DNA from: Tomitella gaofuii
Lineage (GTDB): Bacteria; Actinomycetota; Actinomycetes; Mycobacteriales; Mycobacteriaceae
Length of the DNA stretch: 64,000 nucleotides
Direction: 5' to 3'
NCBI RefSeq assembly: GCF_014126825.1
Contig: NZ_CP059900.1
Location: forward strand, 496,001 to 560,000
The position numbers and the translations under genes were made by a program. Below are positions 10,883 through 19,541 of the stretch, piece by piece (position 1 is the first letter of the stretch; each line of letters starts with the position of its first letter). Below the pieces are notes generated by a model, which saw only the letters and a list, made by a program, of their open reading frames with translations, was not told the DNA's origin and did not search any database.

Positions 10883-11484
10883 CCGGTCCGGCCGACGGCC
10901 GCCGTCAGCAGCTCGGTGATGCGCGCGAACAGCTCCGGTGCGTCGTCCTCCACCGCGATGGTGCTCGTGAACAACGCGGCGCCGGCGGCCATCGCGAGCA
11001 CCGCGCGGGCGTCCAGGTCGGGGTCGGTGCCGCCGATTTCCGCCTGTCCTGACCCCGACTGCCGCTGGGCGTAGAGCTCCGCCGCCGGCCCGCCGAATCC
11101 CTGCCAGAGCGCCGCCCGCAGCCGGTCGTTCTCGCGCAGCGCGGTGAGCAGGCCCGGCACCGCGGCCCGCACGTCGGGGCGGTGGAACAGCTCGTGGCTG
11201 CCGCGCACCACCCACGCGATCCAACCCGCCAGGTCGGTGCCCTCGAACGGGCCCAGGTCCGGCTCTGCGCCGAGTACCGCGTGCAACACCAGCTCGGCCT
11301 TGGTGGACCAGCGCCGGCTGATGCTGGCGCGCCCCACCCCCACGCGGGCCGCGACCGCCCGGATGCTCAGGGCGTCCCAGCCCGAGTCGACCAGGATCTC
11401 GCGGGTGGCCTCGAGGACACGCGCGTCGATCGACGTGTCCCGCGGCCGGCCGGCGGGCCGCTCCGGGGCCTCGTCGTCGGTCAC
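10819..11484 (-). CDS. TetR-family transcriptional regulator
   Basis: A 221-aa TetR repressor. The N-terminal helix-turn-helix (about residues 20-65: TREILVDSGWDALSIRAVAARVGVGRASISRRW with STKAELV) is followed by an all-helical ligand and dimer domain. Its GTG overlaps the stop of the upstream SDR gene by 4 nt (GTGA), so it is the last gene of an OYE-SDR-tetR operon and likely autoregulates it. The inducer is unknown. The 3' end overlaps the convergent S4 gene by 64 nt. Confidence 0.9.
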   Translation of the reverse strand: MTDDEAPERPAGRPRDTSIDARVLEATREILVDSGWDALSIRAVAARVGVGRASISRRWSTKAELVLHAVLGAEPDLGPFEGTDLAGWIAWVVRGSHELFHRPDVRAAVPGLLTALRENDRLRAALWQGFGGPAAELYAQRQSGSGQAEIGGTDPDLDARAVLAMAAGAALFTSTIAVEDDAPELFARITELLTAAVGRTGQGPSTRAAAPNTETTSPSRS

Positions 11485-12371
11485 CGGGGCCCGCCCCGCA
11501 GGAACGTACGCAGGTAGCCGGGCAGGCGCCGCGCGGGAACGGAGCGCGGCCAGTCGTCGGGGCGGACCAGCGCGTCGGTGCCGCCGTCGACGAACACGAT
11601 GCTTCCGCACTGGAAGTCGGCGGCATCGGTGAGCATGAAGCACGCCCACTGTGCGAGGAGGTCCGGCGCGCCGAAGCCGCCAACGGGGATGGGGAACTTG
11701 CGTACCGCCTTGCCCTCGAGCGGGTCGTCGAGCTGCTGCTGCAGGAGCGGGGTGAGCACGGCGCCCGGGGCGAGCGCGTTGAGGCGGATCCCCGCACCCG
11801 CCCACTGCGGAAGCACGGCGGTCCGCCGCACCCATCGGCTCAGCGCGATCTTCGAGGCCGCATACACCACCGCCGCGCGCCCGGGCCCCAGCAGGCGGGT
11901 GGCGCGCAGGGCCCTGTCGACGTCGCCGGCCAGCAGCGCGCGCACGCGCGGCCCGGGCACCAGCGGTGTCGTCGTCGTGGAGTTGCTGGCGATCACCACG
12001 GCTTTGCCGGGGCGGCCGGCCGCCAGCGCGGGCCGCCACCGTTCGAGCAGCTCCACCGCGCCGAGGTAGTTGACCTCGGCGATGAGGCTCGGGTGCCGGC
12101 CGCCGCCGACGGGGCCGACGCCGGCGGCGAGGACAGCGCCGGCGAGCTCGCCGCCGGCGACGTCGAGCACCTGCGCCGCTGCGGCCCTCCGGCCTTCCGT
12201 GGTGGCGAGGTCCGCGGTCACCTCGGAGTCCAGGCGGCCGGTGGTGTGCAGGTCGACCCCGATGACGGTGTGCCCCTGCGTGCGGAGCAGGTCGGCGGTG
12301 GCCCGCCCGATCCCGGAGGCCGCACCGGTGACGACGTAGGTGCCCGGACGCGTGGGCACGGCCGCCGTCAC
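11481..12371 (-). CDS. Short-chain dehydrogenase (3-alpha-hydroxysteroid dehydrogenase-like)
   Basis: A 296-aa classical SDR with NAD(P) motif TGAASGIG near residue 15 and catalytic YxxxK as YAASK. The long insert after the catalytic Ser region and the FQCGSIVFVDGGTDA ending resemble the 3-alpha-HSD/carveol dehydrogenase branch. This family position is a judgement by eye. The GTG start overlaps the stop of the OYE-like gene by 4 nt, and its own stop overlaps the tetR start, so all three are coupled. It probably oxidises an alicyclic alcohol or ketone processed with its flavoenzyme neighbour. Confidence 0.85.
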   Translation of the reverse strand: MTAAVPTRPGTYVVTGAASGIGRATADLLRTQGHTVIGVDLHTTGRLDSEVTADLATTEGRRAAAAQVLDVAGGELAGAVLAAGVGPVGGGRHPSLIAEVNYLGAVELLERWRPALAAGRPGKAVVIASNSTTTTPLVPGPRVRALLAGDVDRALRATRLLGPGRAAVVYAASKIALSRWVRRTAVLPQWAGAGIRLNALAPGAVLTPLLQQQLDDPLEGKAVRKFPIPVGGFGAPDLLAQWACFMLTDAADFQCGSIVFVDGGTDALVRPDDWPRSVPARRLPGYLRTFLRGGPR

Positions 12372-13558
12372 GACACCACCGCCAGCACGCACCGGGTGCG
12401 CGAGTAGATGGTGGGCAGGCAGCGGTTGCAGTGGATGCACAGCGACCGCGTGTGATGGTCGGCCTCGACGCGGCGGACCAGGTCCGGCTCACGCAGCAAT
12501 GCCCGGCCCATGGCGACGAAGTCGAAGCCCTCGGCCATCGCGCGGGTCATGTCCTCGTAGTCTGTGACGCCGCCGAGCAGGATGAGCGGCATGGACAGGG
12601 TCGCGCGGAACTGCCGCGCCTGCTCGAGCATGTAGAGCGGCGTGTAGGGGTAGGACTTGAGGAAGAATCGGCCGACGGCGCGCAGCCCGGCGCGCTGCGG
12701 CTGCGGCATGGCAGCGGCGAAATCGCGCACCGGCGCGTCGCCGCGGAACAGGTACAGCGGGTTTCTCAGTGAGCTCCCGCAGGTGAGCTCCAGCGCGTCG
12801 AGCGTGCCGTCGGCTTCGAGCCACTGGGCCACCTGCAGCGACTCGTCGAGCCAGAAGCCGCCGGGCACGCCGTCGTCCATGTTGAGTTTGGCGGTCACCG
12901 CGATCTCGTCGCCTGCCTCGTCGCGGACGGCGCGGGCCACCTCGCGGGCGACGCGGGCCCGGTTCTGCAGCGGCCCGCCGTACTCGTCGGTGCGCTTGTT
13001 GAGCGCTGGGCTGAGGAATGCGCTGGTGAAGTAGTTGTGGCCGAAGTGGATCTCCACGGCGTCGAAGCCGGATTCGATCGCGATGCGCGCGGCCCGGGCG
13101 TGGTCGGCGGTGATCCGCCGGATGTCGGCCCGGGTGGCGGCGCGGGTGAGGCGGAGGCTGAGCGGGCTGAGCTGATTGCTGGGCGCGAGAGCCGTGGCCC
13201 TGTTGGACCGGGCGTTGGCGACGGGCCCGGCGTGCCCGATCTGGGCGGAGGCCTTGGCGCCCTCGGCGTGCACCGCGTCGGTGAGGCGGCGCAGCCCGGG
13301 GACGGCCTCGGGGCGCATGAAGATCTGGTGGCGGTCGGTGCGGCCCTCGGGGGAGGCGGCGCAGTAGGCGACGGTGGTCATGGCTGCGCCGCCGGCCGCG
13401 ACGGCACGGTGGAACGCGATGAGGTCGTCGGTGACCAGGGCGTCCGGGGTCATCCCCTCGAACGTGGCCGCCTTGATGGTGCGGTTTCGCAGGGTCAGCG
13501 GCCCCAGGCGTGCCGGGGCGAAGACGTCCACCGGATTCTCGGTGCGCGGTGCTGTCAC
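12368..13558 (-). CDS. NADH:flavin oxidoreductase (Old Yellow Enzyme family)
   Basis: A 396-aa FMN TIM-barrel ene-reductase. Seen are the N-terminal FAPARLGPLTLRNR strand, the substrate loop with AQIGHAG, the active-site pair in EIHFGHNY and the C-terminal phosphate-binding LLGGVTDYED...FVAMGRALLREPDL. The tail CIHCNRCLPTIYSRTRC has closely spaced cysteines, like the Fe-S motif in 2,4-dienoyl-CoA reductases, but the second flavin domain is absent. The GTG at 13558 follows a GGGAGGGG ribosome site. It is the first gene of an operon with SDR and TetR genes, probably for reduction of an enone such as a terpenoid or steroid. Confidence 0.88.
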   Translation of the reverse strand: MTAPRTENPVDVFAPARLGPLTLRNRTIKAATFEGMTPDALVTDDLIAFHRAVAAGGAAMTTVAYCAASPEGRTDRHQIFMRPEAVPGLRRLTDAVHAEGAKASAQIGHAGPVANARSNRATALAPSNQLSPLSLRLTRAATRADIRRITADHARAARIAIESGFDAVEIHFGHNYFTSAFLSPALNKRTDEYGGPLQNRARVAREVARAVRDEAGDEIAVTAKLNMDDGVPGGFWLDESLQVAQWLEADGTLDALELTCGSSLRNPLYLFRGDAPVRDFAAAMPQPQRAGLRAVGRFFLKSYPYTPLYMLEQARQFRATLSMPLILLGGVTDYEDMTRAMAEGFDFVAMGRALLREPDLVRRVEADHHTRSLCIHCNRCLPTIYSRTRCVLAVVS

Positions 13559-13650
13559 GGGATCCCCCTCCCACGGCGCGGGCCGCCCCGTGCCGCATTG
13601 CGATGCCAGTGGAATCGAAATGTAGCACGGGGCGGGGGAGCGCGCAGGCG

Positions 13651-14115
13651 CTACGCGGCGGGAGCCCCCGGCACGGTGATCCCGTCGTTCACACCCGGCA
13701 GCACCAGGCAGCCCTCGCCCGCGGCGTTGGTGTGCATGCCGAATGCCGCGGCGAGCACGGTGCCCTCGCCCGTGGTGGCGGTGCCCTGCGGCTCGCCGTC
13801 GTCGCCCTGCGGGGTCAGCGTGACGGCGCCCGTGCGCCACGAGTCGGTGTTGACCCATGCGACCTGCACGCCCGAGCCCGCGCCGTCGTCGATCTCGAAC
13901 ATCACGTCGCCCGGCGCGATGTCGGTGGAATCGGCGTGCGTCTCCGCCTCGATGCCCGAGCCGCCCAGGCCGGACTGGCACAGCAGGACGGTGGGCGGCG
14001 GGTTGTCGAACACGGTGTCCGCGGACGCCGTGGCCTGTGCGCCGACGACCCCTGCGGCGCCGACCGCGAGGGTCGTGATGCCGAGTCGTGCGTACTGCGA
14101 GAGGGAAAACGCCAT
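13651..14115 (-). CDS. Small secreted protein, unknown function
   Basis: A 154-aa protein with a signal peptide (residues about 1-32, hydrophobic ITTLAVGAAGVVGA then ATASA). The mature part is acidic, Gly/Thr-rich and carries two cysteines (LLCQSG and EGCLVL) that could form one disulfide. No family is recognised. The ATG follows AAGGAG with good spacing. It is transcribed in the same direction as the OYE operon but 92 nt upstream of it, so it is probably separate. Confidence 0.75.
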   Translation of the reverse strand: MAFSLSQYARLGITTLAVGAAGVVGAQATASADTVFDNPPPTVLLCQSGLGGSGIEAETHADSTDIAPGDVMFEIDDGAGSGVQVAWVNTDSWRTGAVTLTPQGDDGEPQGTATTGEGTVLAAAFGMHTNAAGEGCLVLPGVNDGITVPGAPAA

Positions 14116-14200
14116 GGCCGGTCTCCTTGGTGGGGTGGGTAGTGATCGGTCGTGCGGTGCACGACACCTTACGGGACCCCGGCGGCGGCGAGGATGCGAG

Positions 14201-15127
14201 TCAGAGCGGTGCGACCGCCTCGACGCGCACCGCGGCGACGGTCTTGGGTGCCGCCCCGCAGCTGGCCGCGCGCGGCGCGAGCGGTTCGGTGCGCGTGGCG
14301 ATACGCCACCGGCGTCCGTCCTGGTGGGCGACGATGCGGGCGTCGGGGCCGTCGCTGCGGACCGTGAGCGCGTTCAACGGAATGCGCTCGCCTGCAAGAC
14401 GTTCCCGCACTGCGAGCTCGGCTGCCTGGCCGGGCTGGTCCCAGCAGCTGCGGCCGCGCAGCCCTGCGGACGGCAGCACGCCGCCGGCGATGCCGCGCAC
14501 GGCGGCCGCCGCGTCGCCCGCGCTCACGCGCCCGTAGGAGTAGCCGGTGGGCAGCACGATCATCGACGGCGCGAACCGGTGCCCGCCCGTGTGCGAGCAC
14601 TCCCAGACGTGGTCCGCCGTCGGGTGCGCAGCGCCGGCCAGCGCTGCTGCGATGGGGCGCCCGTCGATGGCGCAGCACACGTCGCGGCGCCCGTGCGTGC
14701 ACACCAGCGTGATCGGGCCGGTGACGGTGCTCCCGGGCAGCGGAGCGGCGGGATCGGCCGCCCACGCGAAGTCGACGTCGAGCAGATCGCGGGGCGTGTC
14801 CACTGTGAGCCGCGCGCACTGCACATGGTCCGGGTGTGAGCGCGCAAGATAGACGGCCCGTCCGGCTCCGGCGTCGTCAGCGGCACGCCCCGGGCGGCGG
14901 ATGAGCATCAGCCGGATGCCGGCGTCGTCGACACGCGCCTTGAGTAGCGGTGTGAGTTCGGCGCCGAACGCCGTGCCGTCGAAGATGTCGCGCCCCCACG
15001 GCGCCGGATGCTCCAGGCACAGCCACGCGCCGACGTGCGTGGCGGTGCCGGGGAGCGGTTCGTCCAGCGCGGAGATCTGCGAGCACCGCGTCGGGGAAGC
15101 GTCGTCCGTCGCCCTCGATGCGGTCAC
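14201..15127 (-). CDS. Sucrase/ferredoxin-like family protein (Apd1-type [2Fe-2S])
   Basis: A 308-aa protein of the sucrase/ferredoxin-like family, whose C-terminal thioredoxin-like ferredoxin domain binds a [2Fe-2S] cluster. The signature motifs are LVCTHGRRDVCCA and ECSHTGGHRFAPS, giving the Cys and His ligands. Family members act in electron transfer or redox stress; the partner here is unknown. The start overlaps the stop of the aldolase-like gene by 4 nt, so it is the last gene of the rraA-aldolase operon. Confidence 0.85.
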   Translation of the reverse strand: MTASRATDDASPTRCSQISALDEPLPGTATHVGAWLCLEHPAPWGRDIFDGTAFGAELTPLLKARVDDAGIRLMLIRRPGRAADDAGAGRAVYLARSHPDHVQCARLTVDTPRDLLDVDFAWAADPAAPLPGSTVTGPITLVCTHGRRDVCCAIDGRPIAAALAGAAHPTADHVWECSHTGGHRFAPSMIVLPTGYSYGRVSAGDAAAAVRGIAGGVLPSAGLRGRSCWDQPGQAAELAVRERLAGERIPLNALTVRSDGPDARIVAHQDGRRWRIATRTEPLAPRAASCGAAPKTVAAVRVEAVAPL

Positions 15128-16344
15128 AGGAAGCAGTGTCCCTCACCGCGGTAGGTGCGGGTGACCTCGAGTACCTCGCCGTCGCGCACCATGTGGATCT
15201 CGTTGAACCGCTCGAGCAGTTCGCCCGACTTGGCGTGCCGCAACCACACGCGGTCGCCGAAGCGCAGTGCGCCCGCGCCGTGCAGCGGTGTCTGCACCTC
15301 GCCGGCGCCCTCGTCACCGTCGAACGAGAGTCCCTCCGGAAGCGCGGGCGCGGGCGCGCGGTCCGGTCCCGGCACGCCCGAGGCGATGTAGCCGCCGCCG
15401 AGGATCGTCGCCACCGTGGGCAGCGGCTTGCGGACCACCGGCATGGCGTAGGCGACGGCAGGTTCGAGGCGCAGCGAACGGTAGCGGTCGAACAGCATGG
15501 GATCGAACAGCCCGGAGCCCGCCGACAGCTCGGTGGCCGCGCCCACGGCCGAGGTGCGCTGCAGGCTGCCGGAGCCGCCGCCGTTGACCAGCTCCAACGG
15601 TGCGGCGTCGTGTTCGGCCAGCGTCGACTCGATGGCGGCGAGGACCAGCGGCAGGCGCCGGGCGATCTCGCGCAGCGACGCGGCCTGCATGCCCCGCACC
15701 GCCAGCTGGCGCAGCGGGCGGCCGGGCACGATGTCGCCGACGCCGGCGATGTGCCCCTCGTAGGCGAGTACCGAGGTGAGCTCGACACCCTGGGTGCGGC
15801 AGGCCAGAGCCGTGAGCTCCGCGGCCTGCTGCGGGGTGCGCACGGGGGAGCGTTTGGGGCCGATCCGGGCGAGCCGGCCGCCCAGGGGCCACCAGCCCAG
15901 GTCGATCTCCGCGCACACGGGCACGGTCTGCCCCAGGGAGTGCGCCGCGATGAACCGGAGGTGCTCGGGGGAGTCGACGAGCAGGCGGATGCGGGCGCCG
16001 GTGCGCTGTGCGGTCTCCACCACGTGTTCCACGGCGGCGCCGTCGGCGGTGGGGTAGGCGACCAGGATGTCGTCGACCCCCGCCTGCGCCAGGTGGCAGG
16101 CCTCGTCAGGCGTGAACGCGAGCACGCCCTGGAATCCGGGGTGTTCGCGCAGCACGTGGGTGATCAGCTCGGTGCAGCGGATGGACTTGCTGGCCAGCCG
16201 GATCGGCAGCCCGCCGGCCGCGGCGACGAGGAAGCGCGCGTTGGCGTCGAGCGCATCCATATCGACGGCCGCCAGCGGCGCGGTGACGGTGGCGGTGGCC
16301 GCGTCGAGCCGGCGCAGACTCGCCGTTCCCCCGGGAGCGCTCAT
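15124..16344 (-). CDS. D-threonine aldolase / D-serine dehydratase-like PLP enzyme
   Basis: A 406-aa fold-type III PLP enzyme (alanine racemase N-terminal barrel plus C-terminal beta domain). The PLP lysine is in RLASKSIR near residue 54, and the phosphate-binding glycine loop is NGGGSGSL. The family includes D-threonine aldolase, amino-acid deaminases and D-serine dehydratase; the exact substrate is not certain. It is coupled by 4-nt overlaps to rraA upstream and the sucrase/ferredoxin-like gene downstream. The pairing with an RraA-type aldolase hints at hydroxy-amino-acid or oxo-acid breakdown, which is an inference. Confidence 0.82.
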   Translation of the reverse strand: MSAPGGTASLRRLDAATATVTAPLAAVDMDALDANARFLVAAAGGLPIRLASKSIRCTELITHVLREHPGFQGVLAFTPDEACHLAQAGVDDILVAYPTADGAAVEHVVETAQRTGARIRLLVDSPEHLRFIAAHSLGQTVPVCAEIDLGWWPLGGRLARIGPKRSPVRTPQQAAELTALACRTQGVELTSVLAYEGHIAGVGDIVPGRPLRQLAVRGMQAASLREIARRLPLVLAAIESTLAEHDAAPLELVNGGGSGSLQRTSAVGAATELSAGSGLFDPMLFDRYRSLRLEPAVAYAMPVVRKPLPTVATILGGGYIASGVPGPDRAPAPALPEGLSFDGDEGAGEVQTPLHGAGALRFGDRVWLRHAKSGELLERFNEIHMVRDGEVLEVTRTYRGEGHCFL

Positions 16345-16832
16345 TCTTCGCGCACCACAATGCCGTCGTCGTCGCTGTAGAGCATCTCACCGGGGACGAA
16401 CTCGACCCCGCCGATGCGGACGACGACGTCCCGGCGGCCTGCGCCGGTCTTGCCCGACTTGCGGGGGTTGGTGCCCAGCGCCTTGCAGCCGATGTCGAGG
16501 GTGCGGATGATGGCCGAATCGCGGATGGCGCCGTTGACGACGAGCCCCGACCACCCGTTGTTCATGCCCAGCCCGGCGATGACGTCGCCGACGAGGGCGG
16601 TGTGCACCGAGGCGTCGCCGTCGATCACCAGCACGCCGCCGTCGCCCGGCTCGCCCAGGACCTTCTTGAGCAGGGCGTTGTCCTGGAAGCACGAGACGGT
16701 GGTGATGCGTCCGGAGAAGCGCGCGCGGCCACCGTACTGGGTGAACTGGGTGTCGCAGCTGCGCACCTCCGGGCCGATCTCGTCGACCAGGTCGGCGGTG
16801 GCGGGCACGTCGGGTAGGGCGGCGTCGGTCAT
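16341..16832 (-). CDS. rraA: RraA-family protein (4-hydroxy-4-methyl-2-oxoglutarate aldolase / RNase E inhibitor-like)
   Basis: 163 aa, typical RraA length. Seen are the metal and substrate loop [23 protein letters not shown] and [11 protein letters not shown]...[13 protein letters not shown]. Homologues in actinobacteria are annotated both as RNase E regulators and as class II HMG/oxaloacetate aldolases; the conserved G..R D motif (GAIRDS) of the aldolases is present. The ATG at 16832 follows GGGGAG. It is the first gene of a three-gene operon joined by 4-nt overlaps. Regulation is not visible. Confidence 0.85.
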   Translation of the reverse strand: MTDAALPDVPATADLVDEIGPEVRSCDTQFTQYGGRARFSGRITTVSCFQDNALLKKVLGEPGDGGVLVIDGDASVHTALVGDVIAGLGMNNGWSGLVVNGAIRDSAIIRTLDIGCKALGTNPRKSGKTGAGRRDVVVRIGGVEFVPGEMLYSDDDGIVVREE

Positions 16833-16947
16833 GGAGTACTCCCCGTCTCGCGTCGGTGCGCACCGGACACGCGGGCCCGGGCTCGATGGTGACGCATCAA
16901 CTCTAAGGCTAGAGACGGTTGGACGGGTGATCAAGAAGGCGGGGCGG

Positions 16948-17136
16948 TCAGCGCGAGTAGTCGCGGAAGGTCAACGCGGCCCCGATGATGCCGACGACGA
17001 ACAGGACGACGTATACGGGGACTTGCACGGCCTTGCCCACATCCGCCGTGGCCACCACCGCGCCGACCACCATCACCCCGATCATCATCGCGATCCCGTA
17101 GAACGGGGTGCGCTGGGGGTGATCGCCGCGTGCCAT
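16948..17136 (-). CDS. Small two-helix membrane protein, unknown
   Basis: 62 aa, starting at the ATG at 17136 (MARGDHPQ). Two hydrophobic segments, about residues 14-30 and 38-56, predict two membrane helices, with a charged C-terminal FRDYSR. No family is recognised, though small proteins of this shape are common in Mycobacteriales. It lies between rraA and the divergent Abi-like gene. A longer upstream reading frame covers the Abi gene's start and is not credible. Confidence 0.65.
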   Translation of the reverse strand: MARGDHPQRTPFYGIAMMIGVMVVGAVVATADVGKAVQVPVYVVLFVVGIIGAALTFRDYSR

Positions 17137-17259
17137 GACTCCAGTGTGCGCGGCCTGTGCCGACGGGACCAGGCACGGCGCCGAATGAAGGTCGAACGAA
17201 GGGAGCCCCAGGCCGCATGCACGTGGCAGAGGCGACGCTGGGGCGTTCATACAAGACGA

Positions 17260-17265
17260 TAGCAT
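17260..17265 (+). promoter_or_regulatory. Leaderless-type -10 box (TAGCAT) of the Abi-like gene
   Basis: TAGCAT lies 7 nt before the GTG start, the spacing expected when transcription begins at the start codon. No ribosome site precedes the GTG, which agrees with leaderless translation. Confidence 0.5.
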
Positions 17266-17272
17266 CCCTCGA

Positions 17273-18400
17273 GTGACTGCTGCTGTGACCGCGACCGCAC
17301 TTGATGTACTCGTGCCCCTCCTGACGGAGAAGCGTCTCGCCCCGTACGTTCGCGAAAGCGATGGCGACATCGGCAGGGCTCTGGAGCTCTATGAGTGGAG
17401 CAGTGCGATTGCAGCAGCGAGTATGGAGGTCGTCTCCTACGTCGAAGTCATGCTGCGCAATGCGGTCGATCGCGAGTTGGCGAGCTACGCCGAAGAAGGC
17501 GATCGGCGGATCCCATGGTTCATGATCCCTTCGGTGACCGGCACGTCGCATGACGCGATTTCCAAGGATGTCGAGAAGACGCGTGGGCGGCTTCGCGGGT
17601 TGAATGCCCGACGTGACACGCGCGATCAGATCATTGCCGGACTCTCGTTCGGGTTCTGGACGGAGCTCTTCGGTTCGAGGCATGAAGAACTGTGGCGGGC
17701 GGCATTGCGCCACGCTCTCCCGGGAACCCCGAACGGGCAGCGAAAGAATGTGACGGCCAAGCTGGAACGGTTGAGGCCGTTCCGTAACCGGCTGGCGCAC
17801 CACGATTCGCTGCTTGCGCAGGACATCCTCTTTCACCTTGAGGAAATGCTCACGCTTGCAGAGTGGATGAGCCCCGAAGCCCGCAGATGGCTTGAGCGGC
17901 GCGAGCGGATCACCGAGCTCTACAAGGAACGTCCGGTATCGCCCAGTGACACGCTTGTGGTGCCGGCGACAGACGCATGGGAGCTGTATGAGGCCAACGC
18001 GGTCTACGTGTGCCCTGCAGGGCGGAACTTTCGTCCGACTTCCTATCTGGCCTTTTATGCGGACAAGGAAATCAAGCCTCAGGTTGCCAAGATCCTGTAT
18101 CACCGTGACAACGTGGAATGGAGTCAGTCTGAATCAGCCCGCCTATCGGCATTGACGGGCGACGCGCATAAGAATGATCGGAAAATCGGTTCCGCCATCG
18201 CGGCGAGCAGGTCGCTCGGCTGGACCGAGGGAAGATATCAGATCTTTCTGCTCAGTAGTGTCGGTCACCCGAAGCATATTCAGTTGAAGGGTGCTATTCC
18301 GCACTTGCAGAAGGGACGCGGGTCGGCGTTTGTCCAGCGGCATCGTTATGTGTCGCATCACACGTTGCAATCGGCGACGGACACCTCCGACGTCGGATGA
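17273..18400 (+). CDS. Abi-like (HEPN-type) protein with an unassigned C-terminal domain
   Basis: 375 aa. Residues about 1-215 resemble the Abi_2/AbiD-F abortive-infection family: an all-helical region with MLRNAVDREL and the RPFRNRLAHHDS motif, matching the R-N-x3-H signature of HEPN ribonucleases. Residues about 225-360 form a second, beta-rich domain (YVCPAGRNFRP, YLAFYADKEI, PKHIQLKGAIP) that I cannot place. Codon use is AT-richer than the neighbours, suggesting transfer. Proteins like this act as single-gene phage defence or toxin effectors in other bacteria; that role here is inferred. A TAGCAT box 7 nt upstream of the GTG implies a leaderless mRNA. Confidence 0.72.
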   Translation: MTAAVTATALDVLVPLLTEKRLAPYVRESDGDIGRALELYEWSSAIAAASMEVVSYVEVMLRNAVDRELASYAEEGDRRIPWFMIPSVTGTSHDAISKDVEKTRGRLRGLNARRDTRDQIIAGLSFGFWTELFGSRHEELWRAALRHALPGTPNGQRKNVTAKLERLRPFRNRLAHHDSLLAQDILFHLEEMLTLAEWMSPEARRWLERRERITELYKERPVSPSDTLVVPATDAWELYEANAVYVCPAGRNFRPTSYLAFYADKEIKPQVAKILYHRDNVEWSQSESARLSALTGDAHKNDRKIGSAIAASRSLGWTEGRYQIFLLSSVGHPKHIQLKGAIPHLQKGRGSAFVQRHRYVSHHTLQSATDTSDVG

Positions 18401-18473
18401 TTCTGGTTCCAGCGGCCACGGTGTTGAGCCCGGTGGGGGGCGAGGTCACGTGACCCCGCCCGCGCCACCGCGC

Positions 18474-19337
18474 TCAGTCCTCGCGGGTGAAGTACTCGAG
18501 CACGAGCCGGTTGAACGACTCGCGCTGCTCGATCATCGCCCAGTGCCCGCAGTTGCTGAACACGTGCAGTTCGGCGTCGGGCAGGTGCCGGTAGGCGAAG
18601 TGCGCCCCCTCGTACGGCAGCATCCTGTCGTCGCGGCCCCAGATGAGCAGGGTCGGCTGGGCGATGCCCTCCGCGCGCGCCCACAGGGGGAGGGTCTTGA
18701 ACGCCGGGTTGAAGATCGAGCCGAAGATCCCCATCGTCTGCGCGATGACGCCCGGTTCCAGCGCGCGCCGAGTGCGGTCGGCGATGAGCTCGGGGGAGAC
18801 GACGTCCCGGTTGCCCACCATCGTGTCCACCCAGGCCTCCATGGCCTCCTCGGACGGGTTCTTGAGGAAGTCGAACAGCCGGCGCGAACCCTCGCTGGGG
18901 TTGGGTGCGAAGAGGTTCTCGGCCAGCCCGCCCGGGCCCATCAGCGCCATGCGGCGGACCTTGCCCGGGGTGGCGAGGGCGGCCTCGCAGGCGACATTGC
19001 CGCCCATCGAGTTGCCGACGATGTCGGCCTTCTCGATGTCCAGCTCGTCGAGCAGTGCGGCGACGGCCTCGGCGGCCACCTGCGGATAGGCGGCGTCCCA
19101 CTCGAGTGCGGGGCTGCGGCCGAAGCCGGGCATGTCGAGGATGATCGTGCGCCGGTGCTCGGCGAACGCCGCGAAGTTGCCGGAGAAGTTCGACCAGCCG
19201 TTGACTCCCGGGCCCGAGCCGTGCAGGAACAGCACCGGCGTCCCCGGCCTGTCCGCGCCGGCCTCGTTGTAGTGCAGCTCGAACCGTCCGGCGGTGATGG
19301 TGCGGGACGTGCTGTCGAAGTCGGTCTGCTCGCTCAC
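18474..19337 (-). CDS. Meta-cleavage-product hydrolase (HsaD/BphD-like alpha/beta hydrolase)
   Basis: A 287-aa alpha/beta hydrolase. FLHGSGPGVNGWSNF is the oxyanion segment typical of BphD/HsaD C-C hydrolases, the nucleophile is the Ser of GNSMGG, and the acid and base are in WGRDDRML and NCGHWAMIEQ. Such enzymes split ring-opened products of aromatic or steroid (4,9-DSHA) breakdown. The GTG at 19337 follows GGGAGG. A KstR-type palindrome at 19400-19413 lies just upstream, which favours a steroid role, but no hsaC or hsaE-G genes are nearby in the window. Confidence 0.85.
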   Translation of the reverse strand: MSEQTDFDSTSRTITAGRFELHYNEAGADRPGTPVLFLHGSGPGVNGWSNFSGNFAAFAEHRRTIILDMPGFGRSPALEWDAAYPQVAAEAVAALLDELDIEKADIVGNSMGGNVACEAALATPGKVRRMALMGPGGLAENLFAPNPSEGSRRLFDFLKNPSEEAMEAWVDTMVGNRDVVSPELIADRTRRALEPGVIAQTMGIFGSIFNPAFKTLPLWARAEGIAQPTLLIWGRDDRMLPYEGAHFAYRHLPDAELHVFSNCGHWAMIEQRESFNRLVLEYFTRED

Positions 19338-19399
19338 TGCGGTGCCCTCCCGGTGGATTCCTGCCGATCGGCGGATTGCCGAGTCGGGTCGTGCGTCAT

Positions 19400-19413
19400 T
19401 GGAACACGTTCCA
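19400..19413. promoter_or_regulatory. KstR-like operator (TGGAACACGTTCCA)
   Basis: This 14-mer fits the published KstR consensus TNNAACNNGTTNNA exactly and has 6-bp perfect arms. It lies 63 nt upstream of the hydrolase start and 128 nt upstream of the divergent DUF1330 gene. KstR is the TetR repressor of cholesterol-catabolic genes in Mycobacteriales. A 6-bp-arm palindrome can arise by chance, so binding is inferred. Confidence 0.55.
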
Positions 19414-19541
19414 TTCGGAGCGCGGCAGGGTGGTGCCCCGATCAGTAGGAGGCTGCATTACCTCGCGAGTAATCGACGCTGTGCATGGCCGGCGTGATGA
19501 TGATTCCGCACAGGTCGAGCACGGAGGAAGGAGACGAAGTC

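Noticed and set aside
13569-13650. Possible further small gene between the OYE operon and the small secreted protein
   Set aside because: No frame with a ribosome site; it looks like an ordinary promoter gap.
18444-18455. GGTCACGTGACC palindrome between the Abi-like gene and the hydrolase
   Set aside because: It lies between convergent stops, not in a promoter; a 12-nt GC-rich palindrome can be chance.
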